Counted from the first letter of the stretch, positions 17,902 through 26,434 are shown. The stretch is 32,217 bases of DNA from Gammaproteobacteria bacterium (GCA_030830685.1 JAURMM010000061.1:1-32217), one strand, 5' to 3'. Notes: generated from the sequence alone by a model not told the origin. A program made the numbers and translations.

Positions 17902-18503
17902 GCGGCGCACGCTCGCGAATTCCACTCTTTCCTCTGCACACCGTGCTTTTCCCCGGTGGCACGCTTGCGTTGCAGATCTTCGAGCCCCGTTACCTCGAAC
18001 TGGTGCGCAACTGCACGCGCAGTGGCGAATGTTTTGGAGTCGTACCTATTCAAGAGGGGCGTGAAGCCGGTGGGTCGGCAACGCCCTACTCCATCGGCAC
18101 TTCGGCGAGCATCATCGACTGGAGCCAAGGTCACAACGGATTATTGAATATCCTCGTGCAGGGGGGTGAGCGCTTTGACCTCGAGTCCACGCAACGAGGG
18201 GAGCAGGGGCTGTTGTACGGCGAGATTCTATGGCGAGGAGACGTGGCCAGACTCGCACCAGACTCCGAGTTCACGGAGTTGAGAGCTTTACTTCAGAACA
18301 TGCTTGAGCATGCAGATGCAAGTGTTGATCATCACGGTCTGTCGTCCCTGGACAATGCGCAGGTGGTGTGGCGAATCGCGGAGCACCTGCCACTGCAAAT
18401 CATTGACAAGATCGGACTGCTCGCGGCACGGGATGATCTCGCACTGCTTGAGGGAATCACGGCCCATCTCGCCGGAATTCTGCGCAGAACGCACCTGAAC
18501 TAG
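17898..18503 (+). CDS. Lon N-terminal (LON substrate-binding) domain protein
   Basis: The 201-residue protein consists only of a LON-N domain: RIPLFPLHTVLFPGGTLALQIFEPRY at the start, then GVVPIQEG, YSIGTSASIIDW and the C-terminal helical part with LPLQIIDKIGLLAARD. It lacks the AAA+ and protease domains of Lon. Stand-alone LON-N proteins are widespread, and their function is mostly undefined; substrate or adaptor binding is plausible. It overlaps mpl by 4 nt and is followed by lptD after 99 nt. Confidence 0.9.
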   Translation: MSGARSRIPLFPLHTVLFPGGTLALQIFEPRYLELVRNCTRSGECFGVVPIQEGREAGGSATPYSIGTSASIIDWSQGHNGLLNILVQGGERFDLESTQRGEQGLLYGEILWRGDVARLAPDSEFTELRALLQNMLEHADASVDHHGLSSLDNAQVVWRIAEHLPLQIIDKIGLLAARDDLALLEGITAHLAGILRRTHLN

Positions 18504-18581
18504 GTCGTACCAAGCACCGTAGTGCGCCTTTCGCGTCGGTTGAAGCGCCACGCGACATGTGCGATTTTACGCGCACGCTGA

Positions 18582-18596
18582 CGATGCGTCGCATCG
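18582..18596. promoter_or_regulatory. Perfect 15-nt palindrome at the lptD translation start
   Basis: CGATGCG, a central T, then CGCATCG (18582-18596) ends 6 nt before the lptD ATG at 18603, covering the place where a ribosome binding site would be. It could be an operator or an mRNA hairpin limiting translation initiation. Only a weak GGA precedes the ATG. The function is inference. Confidence 0.4.
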
Positions 18597-18602
18597 GACC
18601 CC

Positions 18603-20894
18603 ATGCTTACAAGAATAACGATCATTGCCCTGATCGCGTTGCACGCGGTGGTAGCTCCTGCTGCCACACGTGAACGCTCCAAGGAGGAATACTGGTGGCT
18701 GTGCCCGGTGGATCGCAGCATGCCCGTGCGCCCGGAATTTTCCAGCATAGACACGGCCAAGGGCGCGACGGAAGTGCGCTCGGATTCGGCCCGTGTGGTG
18801 GACAATGATGTGACCGAGTTCTTCGGACATGCGGAACTGGTCAAGGACAAGGCAGCCATCCGTGCCGAGGAGATTTCCTTCGACCAGATGACGGAAACCG
18901 GCCGCGCTGAAGGTGATGCCTATCTTTGGCAAGACAGCTTCCTGTGGCTCGGCGAGCACGCGCTGTTCAATCTCGCAGACGAACAGACCCGACTGAGTGA
19001 CGGCAGTTACTGGCTGACCGATCGCCAGGGGCGTGGCAAGGCCGGACTCATCCGCAACGATGGGCTCAGCAACGTTACGCGTCTGAAGGACGTTGATTAC
19101 ACAACCTGCCCACGCGCGGCAGAAACATGGAAGTTCTCAGCGTCGAAGCTCAAGCTGGACCATGATGCAGATCGCGGCTATGCCACGAACACCCTCATCA
19201 GGGTCAAGGGTGTGCCCGTGTTCTACCTCCCGTACATGAGCTTCCCGCTCAGCGACAAGCGCAAATCGGGATTCCTCGCGCCAACTGCCGGCAGCAGCAG
19301 CGAATCCGGGTTCGACTTCCGGATTCCCTACTATGTGAACATTGCACCGAACCGGGACGCTACTCTCACGCCACGGATCATTTCCGACCGTGGGGAAATG
19401 ATGACGGGTGAATATCGATACAAGGGAGCTGATTTTTACAGCGAAGTGGATTTCAGCTTCCTGCCCGGAGATGATCTCGAGAACGGCGAGGACCGGTCAT
19501 CGTTCACCCTGATCCATCAACAAAAGTATGCGGACAACCGAGGGTCCATCGACGGTCTGATCCAGAACGTCTCCGACGCAGGATACCTTGAAGATTTCGG
19601 CGGAAGCCTGAGCATGACCAGCTTGCGGTTTCTCGATCGCCGGCTTGCCACTACTTATCACGGCGATGGATGGTCCGTTTTTGGCCTGCTTCAAAGCTAT
19701 CAAACCGTGGACGACTCCTACTCGTCAGGGGCATCCGGTCCTTACAAGCGACTGCCGCAGGTGATTGCCCAGACCAACTTCATGGAACGCCATCTGCGCC
19801 CCCATTTTCACGCACTGAGCGAAGTCACTTATTTCGACAGACAGAATAGCGTCACGGGTACTCGGGTTGCGGTTGATCCGACAGTGTCATTGCCGTTCAT
19901 CGCGCCTTGGGCTTACATAAAGCCGGCACTGGGAGTCCGCTACACCGGCTACATGCTCGATAACGCGGGAGAGTATGCCGACAGTGAAAGCCGGGCCGTG
20001 CCCATGTTCAGTCTCGACAGCCAGTTGTCATTCGAGCGGCATATCGACTTCATGGGCAATGGAGTGCTGCAAACCTTCGAGCCAAGGGTGTACTACTTGC
20101 TCGTACCGAAGGTCGGCCAGGATGATACGCCTGTCTTTGATTCTGGCTACTTTGATTTCTCCTTCATCAACCTGTTCAGGGAAAACCGTTTCTCGGGTCA
20201 TGACAGGGTAGGCGATGCCAATCAGCTCACGGTTGCCATCACCTCGAGGAACTTCAGCCTCGACTCGGGGCGCGAACTCTTCCGCACCAGCATAGGCCAG
20301 GTTTATTACTTCCGTGATCGGGAAATCACCCTGCCACCCTTTTCTCCCGAAGATCTGCTTGCCCGGGGAATAGATGATCCGTTCTTGCTCCTCCCGGGTA
20401 CCGTCGTTCAGGAAAGTGGGACATCGGAGATCGTTGGCGAAGTCATCACCAACCTCACTCGCAATCTGACCGCGCGTGTCACTCTGCAGTGGGACCCGGA
20501 CCAGTCGCAGACCAACAAGTCCGCTTTTGCCATGCGCTACGCATCCGAAGAAGGCGCGGTAGTCAACCTGGGATACCGGCAAAGACGAGCCCTCACCGAC
20601 GTGGAGCAGACAGACATCTCTTTCCGCCTTCCGATGACCGAGAACCTCAGTCTCATTGCGCGCTGGGCCTACTCGCTGCAAACGCAGCAGGCTCTGGAAG
20701 TGGTTGGCGGCATCGAGTATGAAAGTTGCTGCTGGGGCATCCGCCTCCTCAGCCGCCGTTACATCCGTAACGTGGAAGGCGAATTTGACAATGCCATTTT
20801 CATGCAGGCTGAACTCAAGGGGCTCGCCGGCGTTGGCCGAGCAGCATCCTCCTTCCTCCGCCGCAGCATCCCGGGATATGAGCCATTCTTCTGA
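18603..20894 (+). CDS. lptD: LPS-assembly outer-membrane protein LptD
   Basis: LptD is the outer-membrane beta barrel that, with LptE, inserts lipopolysaccharide into the outer leaflet. The 763-residue precursor begins with a signal peptide (TIIALIALHAVVAPAA, cleavage near 20-21). An N-terminal LptA-like beta-jellyroll follows (about 45-190), then a barrel rich in alternating aromatic strands, ending in Phe-Phe. All four conserved cysteines are present: C34, C169 and the adjacent pair C709-C710. They correspond to the E. coli C31-C724 and C173-C725 disulfides, so oxidative maturation should operate. An in-frame stop at 18579 leaves ATG 18603 as the only start. It leads lptD-surA-pdxA-rsmA. 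Confidence 0.96.
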   Translation: MLTRITIIALIALHAVVAPAATRERSKEEYWWLCPVDRSMPVRPEFSSIDTAKGATEVRSDSARVVDNDVTEFFGHAELVKDKAAIRAEEISFDQMTETGRAEGDAYLWQDSFLWLGEHALFNLADEQTRLSDGSYWLTDRQGRGKAGLIRNDGLSNVTRLKDVDYTTCPRAAETWKFSASKLKLDHDADRGYATNTLIRVKGVPVFYLPYMSFPLSDKRKSGFLAPTAGSSSESGFDFRIPYYVNIAPNRDATLTPRIISDRGEMMTGEYRYKGADFYSEVDFSFLPGDDLENGEDRSSFTLIHQQKYADNRGSIDGLIQNVSDAGYLEDFGGSLSMTSLRFLDRRLATTYHGDGWSVFGLLQSYQTVDDSYSSGASGPYKRLPQVIAQTNFMERHLRPHFHALSEVTYFDRQNSVTGTRVAVDPTVSLPFIAPWAYIKPALGVRYTGYMLDNAGEYADSESRAVPMFSLDSQLSFERHIDFMGNGVLQTFEPRVYYLLVPKVGQDDTPVFDSGYFDFSFINLFRENRFSGHDRVGDANQLTVAITSRNFSLDSGRELFRTSIGQVYYFRDREITLPPFSPEDLLARGIDDPFLLLPGTVVQESGTSEIVGEVITNLTRNLTARVTLQWDPDQSQTNKSAFAMRYASEEGAVVNLGYRQRRALTDVEQTDISFRLPMTENLSLIARWAYSLQTQQALEVVGGIEYESCCWGIRLLSRRYIRNVEGEFDNAIFMQAELKGLAGVGRAASSFLRRSIPGYEPFF

Positions 20895-21064
20895 GGGGCA
20901 GTAACTCCCCTTCACCATTTGGGTTTAGAATCCCGTTTCCACGGTTCCCTCTACCTCAGTGGCAGCCAAGAACGAGCCACCCCGACGCGGGATGCCCCGC
21001 TAAGGTTCCGTTCAGATTAAAACCGGAAGTATTGTCCGCACTTGAGCGTGGTGTTGATTTGCCA

Positions 21065-22351
21065 GTGAAGCGTCACCTTATCCTGATCTGTGTTCTGGTC
21101 ACTCTGCTCTGCCCTGTTGGATGGCTGAGCGCAGACGAGCTCGACAGGATCATCGCCGTGGTCGATGACGACGTCGTCATGCGCAGCGAACTCGACTCTA
21201 TGATGGATCGCGTACGCGGAGAACTCCGGGAAAAGGGGGCGCAAATGCCCCCGACCGAGGTACTGGAACGCCAGATCATGGATCGCCTCATCCTCGAGAA
21301 GATCCAGGCGCAGTTGGCGGTTCAAATAGGAGTCCAGGTGACGGAAGAAAACCTGGACATGGCCATCGGCGACATCGCCAAGCGCAACAACCTCGATATC
21401 GAGCAGTTCAAGGCGATCCTGCGCTCGGAGAATTACGACTTCGACCGCTTCCGTGAGGATATCCGGCAGGAAATCCTGATCTCCAAGTTGCGCCGCGAGG
21501 AAGTGGACAGCCGGATCCAGGTCACCGACCGCGAGATCGCGAACGAATTGAAGACCATCGGCGATGGTACGACGACCGATGACGAATACCACATCGCGCA
21601 CATTCTCATCGAGATACCCACCTACGCGGACGATGCGGACAGACGGGCGGCGTCAGGCAAGGCTGAGCTGGCCTGGTCACGGCTGCAGGAGGGTGCGGAC
21701 TTCGGCGACGTGGCGCTGAACATGTCCGATGCTTCGGATGCACTGGAGAAAGGCGATCTCGGCTGGCGCAAACTCGCCGAGACCCCGAGTGTGTTCGTGG
21801 ACGCCGTCCGCAAACTCGAAGTGGGCGGCCACAGCAACCTCATCAAGAGCTCCAACGGATACCACATCGTCAAGCTGCTTGAGGTTCGGGGTGGAAAGCA
21901 GGTGATGGTCGAACAGACCAAGGTGCGCCACATCCTCATCACACCCAATGAGCTGGTCGATGAGGGTGCAGCCATCGAACGCCTGTCACAGCTGCGGCTG
22001 CGCCTCGAAAGCGGTGATGATTTTGCCAGCATCGCACGCACCCACTCGGATGATCGTGGATCAGCCTTGCAAGGGGGCGATCTGGGATGGACCAGTCCCG
22101 GCCAGATGGTGCCTGAGTTTGAAGAGGTCATGAACGCGACCGAGATCAACCAGCTGAGCGAGCCTTTCCGCAGTGAATTCGGCTGGCACATCCTGCAGGT
22201 GCTCGATCGCAGAAGTTACGACGGCACCGACGAGGTCCGGCGCGCCAAGGCCCGCGAGGCCATTCTGGCTCGCAAGCGGGAGGAGGCCTATCAGGAGTGG
22301 CAGCGTCGCCTGCGCGATGAGGCTTACGTCGAAATCCGTGTCGAAGACTGA
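21065..22351 (+). CDS. surA: Periplasmic chaperone/peptidyl-prolyl isomerase SurA
   Basis: SurA escorts outer-membrane proteins, including LptD, across the periplasm. From GTG 21065 it has 428 residues, the E. coli length, with a signal peptide KRHLILICVLVTLLCPVGWLSA, a SurA_N chaperone domain (LDRIIAVVDDDVVMRSELD onward), two parvulin domains (about 172-275 and 286-380; HILIEIP and RHILITP) and a C-terminal helix. There is no ATG near the N-terminus. TTG 21032, TTG 21059 and GTG 21065 are all possible, none with a strong ribosome binding site. GTG 21065 is chosen because it puts Lys-Arg directly before the hydrophobic core. The gene overlaps pdxA at its 3' end. Confidence 0.94.
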   Translation: MKRHLILICVLVTLLCPVGWLSADELDRIIAVVDDDVVMRSELDSMMDRVRGELREKGAQMPPTEVLERQIMDRLILEKIQAQLAVQIGVQVTEENLDMAIGDIAKRNNLDIEQFKAILRSENYDFDRFREDIRQEILISKLRREEVDSRIQVTDREIANELKTIGDGTTTDDEYHIAHILIEIPTYADDADRRAASGKAELAWSRLQEGADFGDVALNMSDASDALEKGDLGWRKLAETPSVFVDAVRKLEVGGHSNLIKSSNGYHIVKLLEVRGGKQVMVEQTKVRHILITPNELVDEGAAIERLSQLRLRLESGDDFASIARTHSDDRGSALQGGDLGWTSPGQMVPEFEEVMNATEINQLSEPFRSEFGWHILQVLDRRSYDGTDEVRRAKAREAILARKREEAYQEWQRRLRDEAYVEIRVED

Positions 22352-23336
22352 GCAACGCACGCCGTTGCGGATTGCCGTCACGCTTGGTGAACCAGCGGGC
22401 ATCGGTCCGGATCTCGCCCTGGGACTCAGGTCCCCCGATCCAGACGTAGAGCTGGTCTTCATCGCAGATTCGGAGCTCATGGCAGAACGCGCCGCTGTGC
22501 TTGGTGTATCCGGTGCGTTGGCGACCTACACGCCAGATGCTCACGTCGCGCGCAGCCTGCTTGCGATCCATGGTTGCCACAACCGGGGCGCCGGCACGGT
22601 AGATTCTGGCAATGCGCGCTATGTGCTCGACACACTCGACAGAGCGATCGCGGGCTGCCTTTCCGGGGAGTTTGCGGCGCTGGTAACAGGGCCGGTGCAG
22701 AAAAGCGCCATCAATGCTGCGGGCTACACCTTCACTGGGCATACCGAGTATCTCGCGCTGCATTCCGGCGGCGTGACACCAGTGATGATGCTGGTTTCGG
22801 GCAAGCTCCGGGTGGCGCTTGCCACCACCCACCTGCCGCTCGCAGCGGTTCCAAAGACAATTTCCCAACCTCTTCTCACACATGTGATTCGTCAGGTCCA
22901 CCACGCACTGGTGGCAGATTACGGCATCGCGCGGCCATGCATCGGTATCTGCGGCCTGAATCCACATGCCGGAGAGGGTGGGTATCTGGGTCGGGAGGAC
23001 ATTGAGGTCGTTGCGCCCGCGATTGAGGTTCTGCGCGCCGAAGGCATGCGGCTCGAAGGCCCCCTACCGGCAGACACTGCCTTCACACCGCGGCTGAGGG
23101 AACGATATGACGCCTACGTCAGCATGTTTCACGACCAGGGTCTGCCGGTACTCAAGGCCTTAGGTTTTGGAGAGGCGGTCAACGTGACGTTGGGCCTGCC
23201 TTTCATCCGCACTTCCGTGGATCATGGTACCGCGCTCGATCTGGCCGGCACCGGACACGCCCAGCCCGGCAGCTTCGAGGCCGCCCTGCGGCTGGCGGTG
23301 GAAATGGCGCGCAATCGATACACCCGGTCAGCGTGA
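22317..23336 (+). CDS. pdxA: 4-hydroxythreonine-4-phosphate dehydrogenase PdxA
   Basis: PdxA oxidises 4-phosphohydroxy-L-threonine in pyridoxal phosphate synthesis. From ATG 22317 the protein is 339 residues (E. coli 329). Conserved blocks are RIAVTLGEPAGIGPDLAL, FAALVTGPVQKSAIN, FTGHTEYLA, CGLNPHAGEGGYLG, PLPADTAF, MFHDQGLPVLK and TLGLPFIRTSVDHGTALDLAG, which include the metal-binding histidines. GTG 22338 is an alternative start and gives 332 residues. Either way the gene overlaps surA by 14-35 nt. Its stop overlaps the GTG of rsmA (GTGA), so the operon is translationally coupled. Confidence 0.96.
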   Translation: MRLTSKSVSKTEQRTPLRIAVTLGEPAGIGPDLALGLRSPDPDVELVFIADSELMAERAAVLGVSGALATYTPDAHVARSLLAIHGCHNRGAGTVDSGNARYVLDTLDRAIAGCLSGEFAALVTGPVQKSAINAAGYTFTGHTEYLALHSGGVTPVMMLVSGKLRVALATTHLPLAAVPKTISQPLLTHVIRQVHHALVADYGIARPCIGICGLNPHAGEGGYLGREDIEVVAPAIEVLRAEGMRLEGPLPADTAFTPRLRERYDAYVSMFHDQGLPVLKALGFGEAVNVTLGLPFIRTSVDHGTALDLAGTGHAQPGSFEAALRLAVEMARNRYTRSA

Positions 23337-24121
23337 GTCTGTTCCCCGCAGATCCCGGGGCCGGCGCGCGCAAACGTTTCGGCCAGCATTTTCTGATCGA
23401 TGCGCAAGTCATCGAGGATATCGTCCGGTGCATTGGCCCAGCCCCGGGCGAAACCATCGTTGAAATAGGCCCCGGTCGCGGCGCGTTGACCACCGCGTTG
23501 CTGCAGCGAGGAGCGCATGTCGAAGCCGTCGAAATCGACCGCGACCTGGTGCGGGAGCTACGGCGTCACTTCGGCGCCGAGTCGCGCCTGGAGGTGCACG
23601 AGGGCGATGCGCTCAATTTTGACTTCCTCAAGCTCGCCGCGCCCGGCGCACGGCTGCGCATCGTGGGCAACCTGCCCTACAACATCTCCACCCCCTTGAT
23701 GCTCCGTCTTCTGAAGCTTGGTCACGGCATCAAGGACATGTGCTTCATGTTGCAGCAGGAGGTGGCCGACCGTCTGGTGGCCCACCCTGGCACCGCGGAT
23801 TACGGCCGACTGGCGGTCATGACCCAGGCTTTTTGCGAGGCTGCCGTGGTGCTCGAGGTCCCGCCTACTGCATTTGCTCCACCGCCCCGGGTGGAGTCCT
23901 CGGTGGTCATGTTGCGACCCTTGGCCGAGCCGCCTTGCAGCTTCGAGATTCTCGAAAAGATCGTGGCAGAGGCGTTCCTGCACCGGCGCAAGATGTTACG
24001 CCAGACCCTGGCCCGACGCTTCGCACCGGAAACGCTCAGTGAACTCAGGATCGCCCTTACCGACCGGCCGGAAAACGTTTCCGTCCAGCAATTCATCGGA
24101 CTGGCCACACTCGGCCAGTGA
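23333..24121 (+). CDS. rsmA: 16S rRNA (adenine1518/1519-N6)-dimethyltransferase RsmA/KsgA
   Basis: RsmA dimethylates the two adjacent adenosines of the 3' terminal helix of 16S rRNA, a late step in 30S assembly. At 262 residues it has the family length. SAM-binding motif I is EIGPGRGALT (about 44-53). The catalytic motif IV is N113-L-P-Y116. KRFGQHFLID (14-23) and the C-terminal FLHRRKMLRQTL are also conserved. GTG 23333 overlaps the pdxA stop by 4 nt. In E. coli apaG-apaH follow directly; here they lie 4.3 kb downstream. Confidence 0.97.
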   Translation: MSLFPADPGAGARKRFGQHFLIDAQVIEDIVRCIGPAPGETIVEIGPGRGALTTALLQRGAHVEAVEIDRDLVRELRRHFGAESRLEVHEGDALNFDFLKLAAPGARLRIVGNLPYNISTPLMLRLLKLGHGIKDMCFMLQQEVADRLVAHPGTADYGRLAVMTQAFCEAAVVLEVPPTAFAPPPRVESSVVMLRPLAEPPCSFEILEKIVAEAFLHRRKMLRQTLARRFAPETLSELRIALTDRPENVSVQQFIGLATLGQ

Positions 24122-24140
24122 CTCTTGCACACCTTGGTGA

Positions 24141-24163
24141 TTGTCCACAGATTCTGTGGATAA
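24141..24163. promoter_or_regulatory. Inverted pair of DnaA boxes
   Basis: TTGTCCACA (24141-24149, + strand) faces TGTGGATAA (24155-24163), which is the exact consensus TTATCCACA on the minus strand, with 5 nt between them. The first box differs from consensus only at position 3. The two also create a 17-nt palindrome, TCCACAGA-T-TCTGTGGA (24144-24160), so a hairpin function is an alternative. Confidence 0.5.
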
Positions 24164-24347
24164 CTCTGTTGAACACCGTCGGGTAAAACGCGTATCTCCT
24201 TGTCTCACGGGGCCTCGGTCTGGATCGGCGAAATATTCACCAATCTCTATCTTTAGTTATTTCGAACAATAAGTTAGAAGCTTTCTTGAAAGCCCTTGAT
24301 GTACTCAGGAAGGTAACCTTGGAAAATTATCGCAGCGCAGTATCAGA

Positions 24348-24356
24348 TGTGCATAA
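24348..24356 (-). promoter_or_regulatory. Third DnaA-box match
   Basis: TGTGCATAA on the + strand reads TTATGCACA on the minus strand, a full match to TTATNCACA. It lies about 185 nt from the inverted pair, on the other side of the AT-rich segment, in the same orientation as the second box of that pair. Confidence 0.4.
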
Positions 24357-24422
24357 ACACCCGTAAAAGTCTGTCCAAGTCAACGCTTTAGACACGGCTC
24401 AGATACTCTTTCGTGCAACAAC

Positions 24423-25277
24423 TCAGCGCGCACGGAGTGCGGTGAGCACCGGGGAGGTCTCGGGCTCCAGACCGTGCCAGAGTGCGAAGGCTGCGGCCGC
24501 CTGTTCGACCAGCATGCCCATGCCATCGCGCAGCCTGTTGCAGCTGGCCAAGGTCTGACAGGCAGCCAGGAAAGGCGTCAAAGTCGACGTATAGAACATG
24601 TCGTAGCAATGGGTCTGGGGGCTCAGGAGTGCCGGAGGGAAGACCGGCGCTTCGCCGCTCAAGCCGGCCGAGGTTGCATTGATGATGAGATCGGCCGGTA
24701 CCGTCGCCCCCTCCGGCTGCAGCGTGCTGATTGTGCCCAAGGCCTGGAAGCGCTCAATCAGGGCTTCCGCTCGCGCCTGGCTGCGGTTGAGCAGCACGAT
24801 CGCGGTGACACCCGCCGCAAACAACGGAGGGATCACCCCCGCAGCGGCCCCCCCGGCACCCAGGATGGCCAGACGCAGCCCTTTCAGAGACAAGCCCCAG
24901 TTGAGGGTCAGGTCCCGAACCAGTCCAGTTCCATCCGTGTTGTCAGCGCACAGTGCGCCTTGGGCATTCCACCACAGTGTGTTCGAGGCCCCGGTGGCCT
25001 GAACCGCCGGAGACACCTGAGCGGCAAGCGCTGCAGCCTCTTCCTTCAGCGGGACCGTGACGTTGACGCCTCTGCATCCAAGTTCCTGCAGCTGTTCCAG
25101 CGTATGCGGGAGCTGGCCAGGCCTTGCTTCAACCCGCTCATACTGCAGGGCAAGACCGAACTGTTCGGCGAAGGCCCGATGGATGAAGGGCGAACGGCTG
25201 TGACTGACCGGGAAACCCGTGACGGCGCAGAGCACCGCACCGGGAACCCGGAGAGGGATGAGGGAGACGTCGGACAT
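24423..25277 (-). CDS. aroE: Shikimate dehydrogenase
   Basis: AroE reduces 3-dehydroshikimate to shikimate with NADPH in aromatic amino acid synthesis. The 284-residue protein has the substrate-binding VTGFPVSHSRSPFIH near residues 19-33, catalytic K78 in NVTVPLKEE, D115 in ADNTDGTGL, the Rossmann loop ILGAGGAAAG and the NATSAGLSG and DGMGMLVEQAA motifs. It is transcribed towards rsmA and is divergent from the CDGSH gene. A TACAAT (25315-25310, minus) is a possible -10. Confidence 0.96.
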   Translation of the reverse strand: MSDVSLIPLRVPGAVLCAVTGFPVSHSRSPFIHRAFAEQFGLALQYERVEARPGQLPHTLEQLQELGCRGVNVTVPLKEEAAALAAQVSPAVQATGASNTLWWNAQGALCADNTDGTGLVRDLTLNWGLSLKGLRLAILGAGGAAAGVIPPLFAAGVTAIVLLNRSQARAEALIERFQALGTISTLQPEGATVPADLIINATSAGLSGEAPVFPPALLSPQTHCYDMFYTSTLTPFLAACQTLASCNRLRDGMGMLVEQAAAAFALWHGLEPETSPVLTALRAR

Positions 25278-25285
25278 GATGCGCG

Positions 25286-25314
25286 TTGTGGGCCTCGGTT
25301 CGGATCTTTATTGT
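25286..25314 (+). promoter_or_regulatory. Possible promoter for the CDGSH gene
   Basis: TTGTGG (25286-25291) and TATTGT (25309-25314) are separated by 17 nt, about 65 nt ahead of the ATG at 25380. The -10 overlaps a TACAAT on the opposite strand that could serve aroE, so the two start sites may compete. Confidence 0.35.
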
Positions 25315-25379
25315 AGGGCCGCACGATGATGCCGGGCACCTGCCCCGGACCCACCACCGCCTCAACCGGAGCGATCACC

Positions 25380-25616
25380 ATGAGCGAACCTCTCTGCCCG
25401 CAAAAAACCCCCATCAAACTCGATCTGGAGGCTGGCCAGTACTACTGGTGTTCGTGCGGAAAATCGGCCCGACAACCTTTTTGCGACGGGGCACACAAGG
25501 GCTCCGAGTTTTCACCCTTGGCGTTCAAGCTGGAGGAGAAAAAGACAGTTTGGCTCTGCGGATGCAAGCGTACCGCCAAGCCACCCTTCTGCGACGGTGC
25601 CCACAAGGCGCTCTGA
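25380..25616 (+). CDS. Tandem CDGSH iron-sulfur domain protein
   Basis: The protein is only 78 residues but holds two complete CDGSH motifs, which ligate 2Fe-2S clusters by three cysteines and one histidine: CSCGKSARQPFCDGAH and CGCKRTAKPPFCDGAH. This is the double-motif class related to mitochondrial Miner2/CISD3. There is no membrane anchor, so it is soluble. Proposed roles for the family are redox sensing or cluster transfer, and the specific role is unknown. A frame open 18 codons further upstream is rejected because GGAG (25368-25371) sits 8 nt before ATG 25380. It converges on glnK. Confidence 0.9.
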   Translation: MSEPLCPQKTPIKLDLEAGQYYWCSCGKSARQPFCDGAHKGSEFSPLAFKLEEKKTVWLCGCKRTAKPPFCDGAHKAL

Positions 25617-25640
25617 GTTCAGAGCAAGACATCCGGGGAG

Positions 25641-25667
25641 CGAGAGCGGGTCTACCGTTCGCTCTCG
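25641..25667. terminator. Hairpin between convergent CDGSH and PII genes
   Basis: CGAGAGCG (25641-25648) pairs perfectly with CGCTCTCG (25660-25667) around an 11-nt loop in the 94-nt gap between two gene ends. It could serve both directions, but neither side has a T-run. Confidence 0.4.
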
Positions 25668-25710
25668 TCCGCCCGGTGTCCGGTGTTCTCCAAATGCTGA
25701 CTTTCGCCCG

Positions 25711-26064
<354 letters not shown>

Positions 26065-26172
26065 TCAAAATCGCTGTGGGTTACCCGCCTTGAGCTCTTT
26101 CGCCACGACACAGCCCGAGGCAGGGCAGGTCCAGCGCAGGCTGGCGACTTGGGCGGGACTTTACGACAAACC

Positions 26173-26196
26173 GGGCGCCTGGCGCCCTGAATTTTT
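26173..26196 (+). terminator. Palindrome with T-run in the glnK leader (rightward)
   Basis: GGGCGCC-T-GGCGCCC (26173-26187) is a perfect palindrome. It is followed on the + strand by TGAA and five T residues (26192-26196), so it resembles an intrinsic terminator for rightward transcription. No + strand gene ends nearby; it lies antisense within the presumed glnK 5' leader. It may stop read-through from the CDGSH side or be a structural element of the glnK leader. Confidence 0.4.
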
Positions 26197-26269
26197 CGCG
26201 TCAATCCCGGCACTGCGGACCAAGCGCCAGATTTTCCCCGGTGCCGCCGTGCATACGCACCTTCCTGCC

Positions 26270-26285
26270 TGCAGCATGCATGCCA
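26270..26285 (-). promoter_or_regulatory. Sigma-54 (-24/-12) promoter for glnK
   Basis: Read leftward, positions 26285-26270 spell TGGCATGCATGCTGCA. Against the sigma-54 consensus TGGCACGN4TTGCA it has the invariant GG and GC separated by 10 nt and mismatches at only two of the other conserved positions. The start site would be near 26259, leaving a leader of about 210 nt. Confidence 0.55.
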
Positions 26286-26434
26286 GAAATGCCAAGTCGC
26301 TCTCACGTCAATGAACGCCCGGGCTCACCACTGCATTTACGCGACTGCATCGCCGCGCCTGACAAATAGAGTCCCACTCTGATTTCAAGCATACGCTGCG
26401 ATCTGGTGCGTCGCCGGACCAATCTCTATTGGAA

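Larger units (their letters stand above)
24122..24422. other. 301-nt AT-rich convergent spacer with DnaA boxes
   Basis: This is non-coding DNA between the ends of rsmA (+) and aroE (-), so neither neighbour needs a promoter here. Its left end holds an inverted DnaA-box pair. The segment 24231-24300 is A+T-rich (49 of 70 positions), in sharp contrast with the GC-rich flanks. A further DnaA-box match lies at 24348-24356. I see no open frame with a recognisable product and no tRNA. Confidence 0.65.

Noticed and set aside
16780-17925. 381-residue minus-strand frame opposite mpl
   Set aside because: It is antisense to a clear Mpl gene, with His/Arg-rich unstructured composition and no family similarity.
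20895-21064. tRNA or small RNA between lptD and surA
   Set aside because: GGTTCC/GGAACC-like pieces caught the eye, but no cloverleaf or strong long stem with a T-run could be drawn.
24122-24422. Chromosomal origin oriC
   Set aside because: DnaA boxes and AT-rich DNA are present, but there are only three matches, and dnaA, dnaN, gyrB, rpmH or gidA, which normally flank oriC in gammaproteobacteria, are absent. Kept only as a possible DnaA-binding locus.
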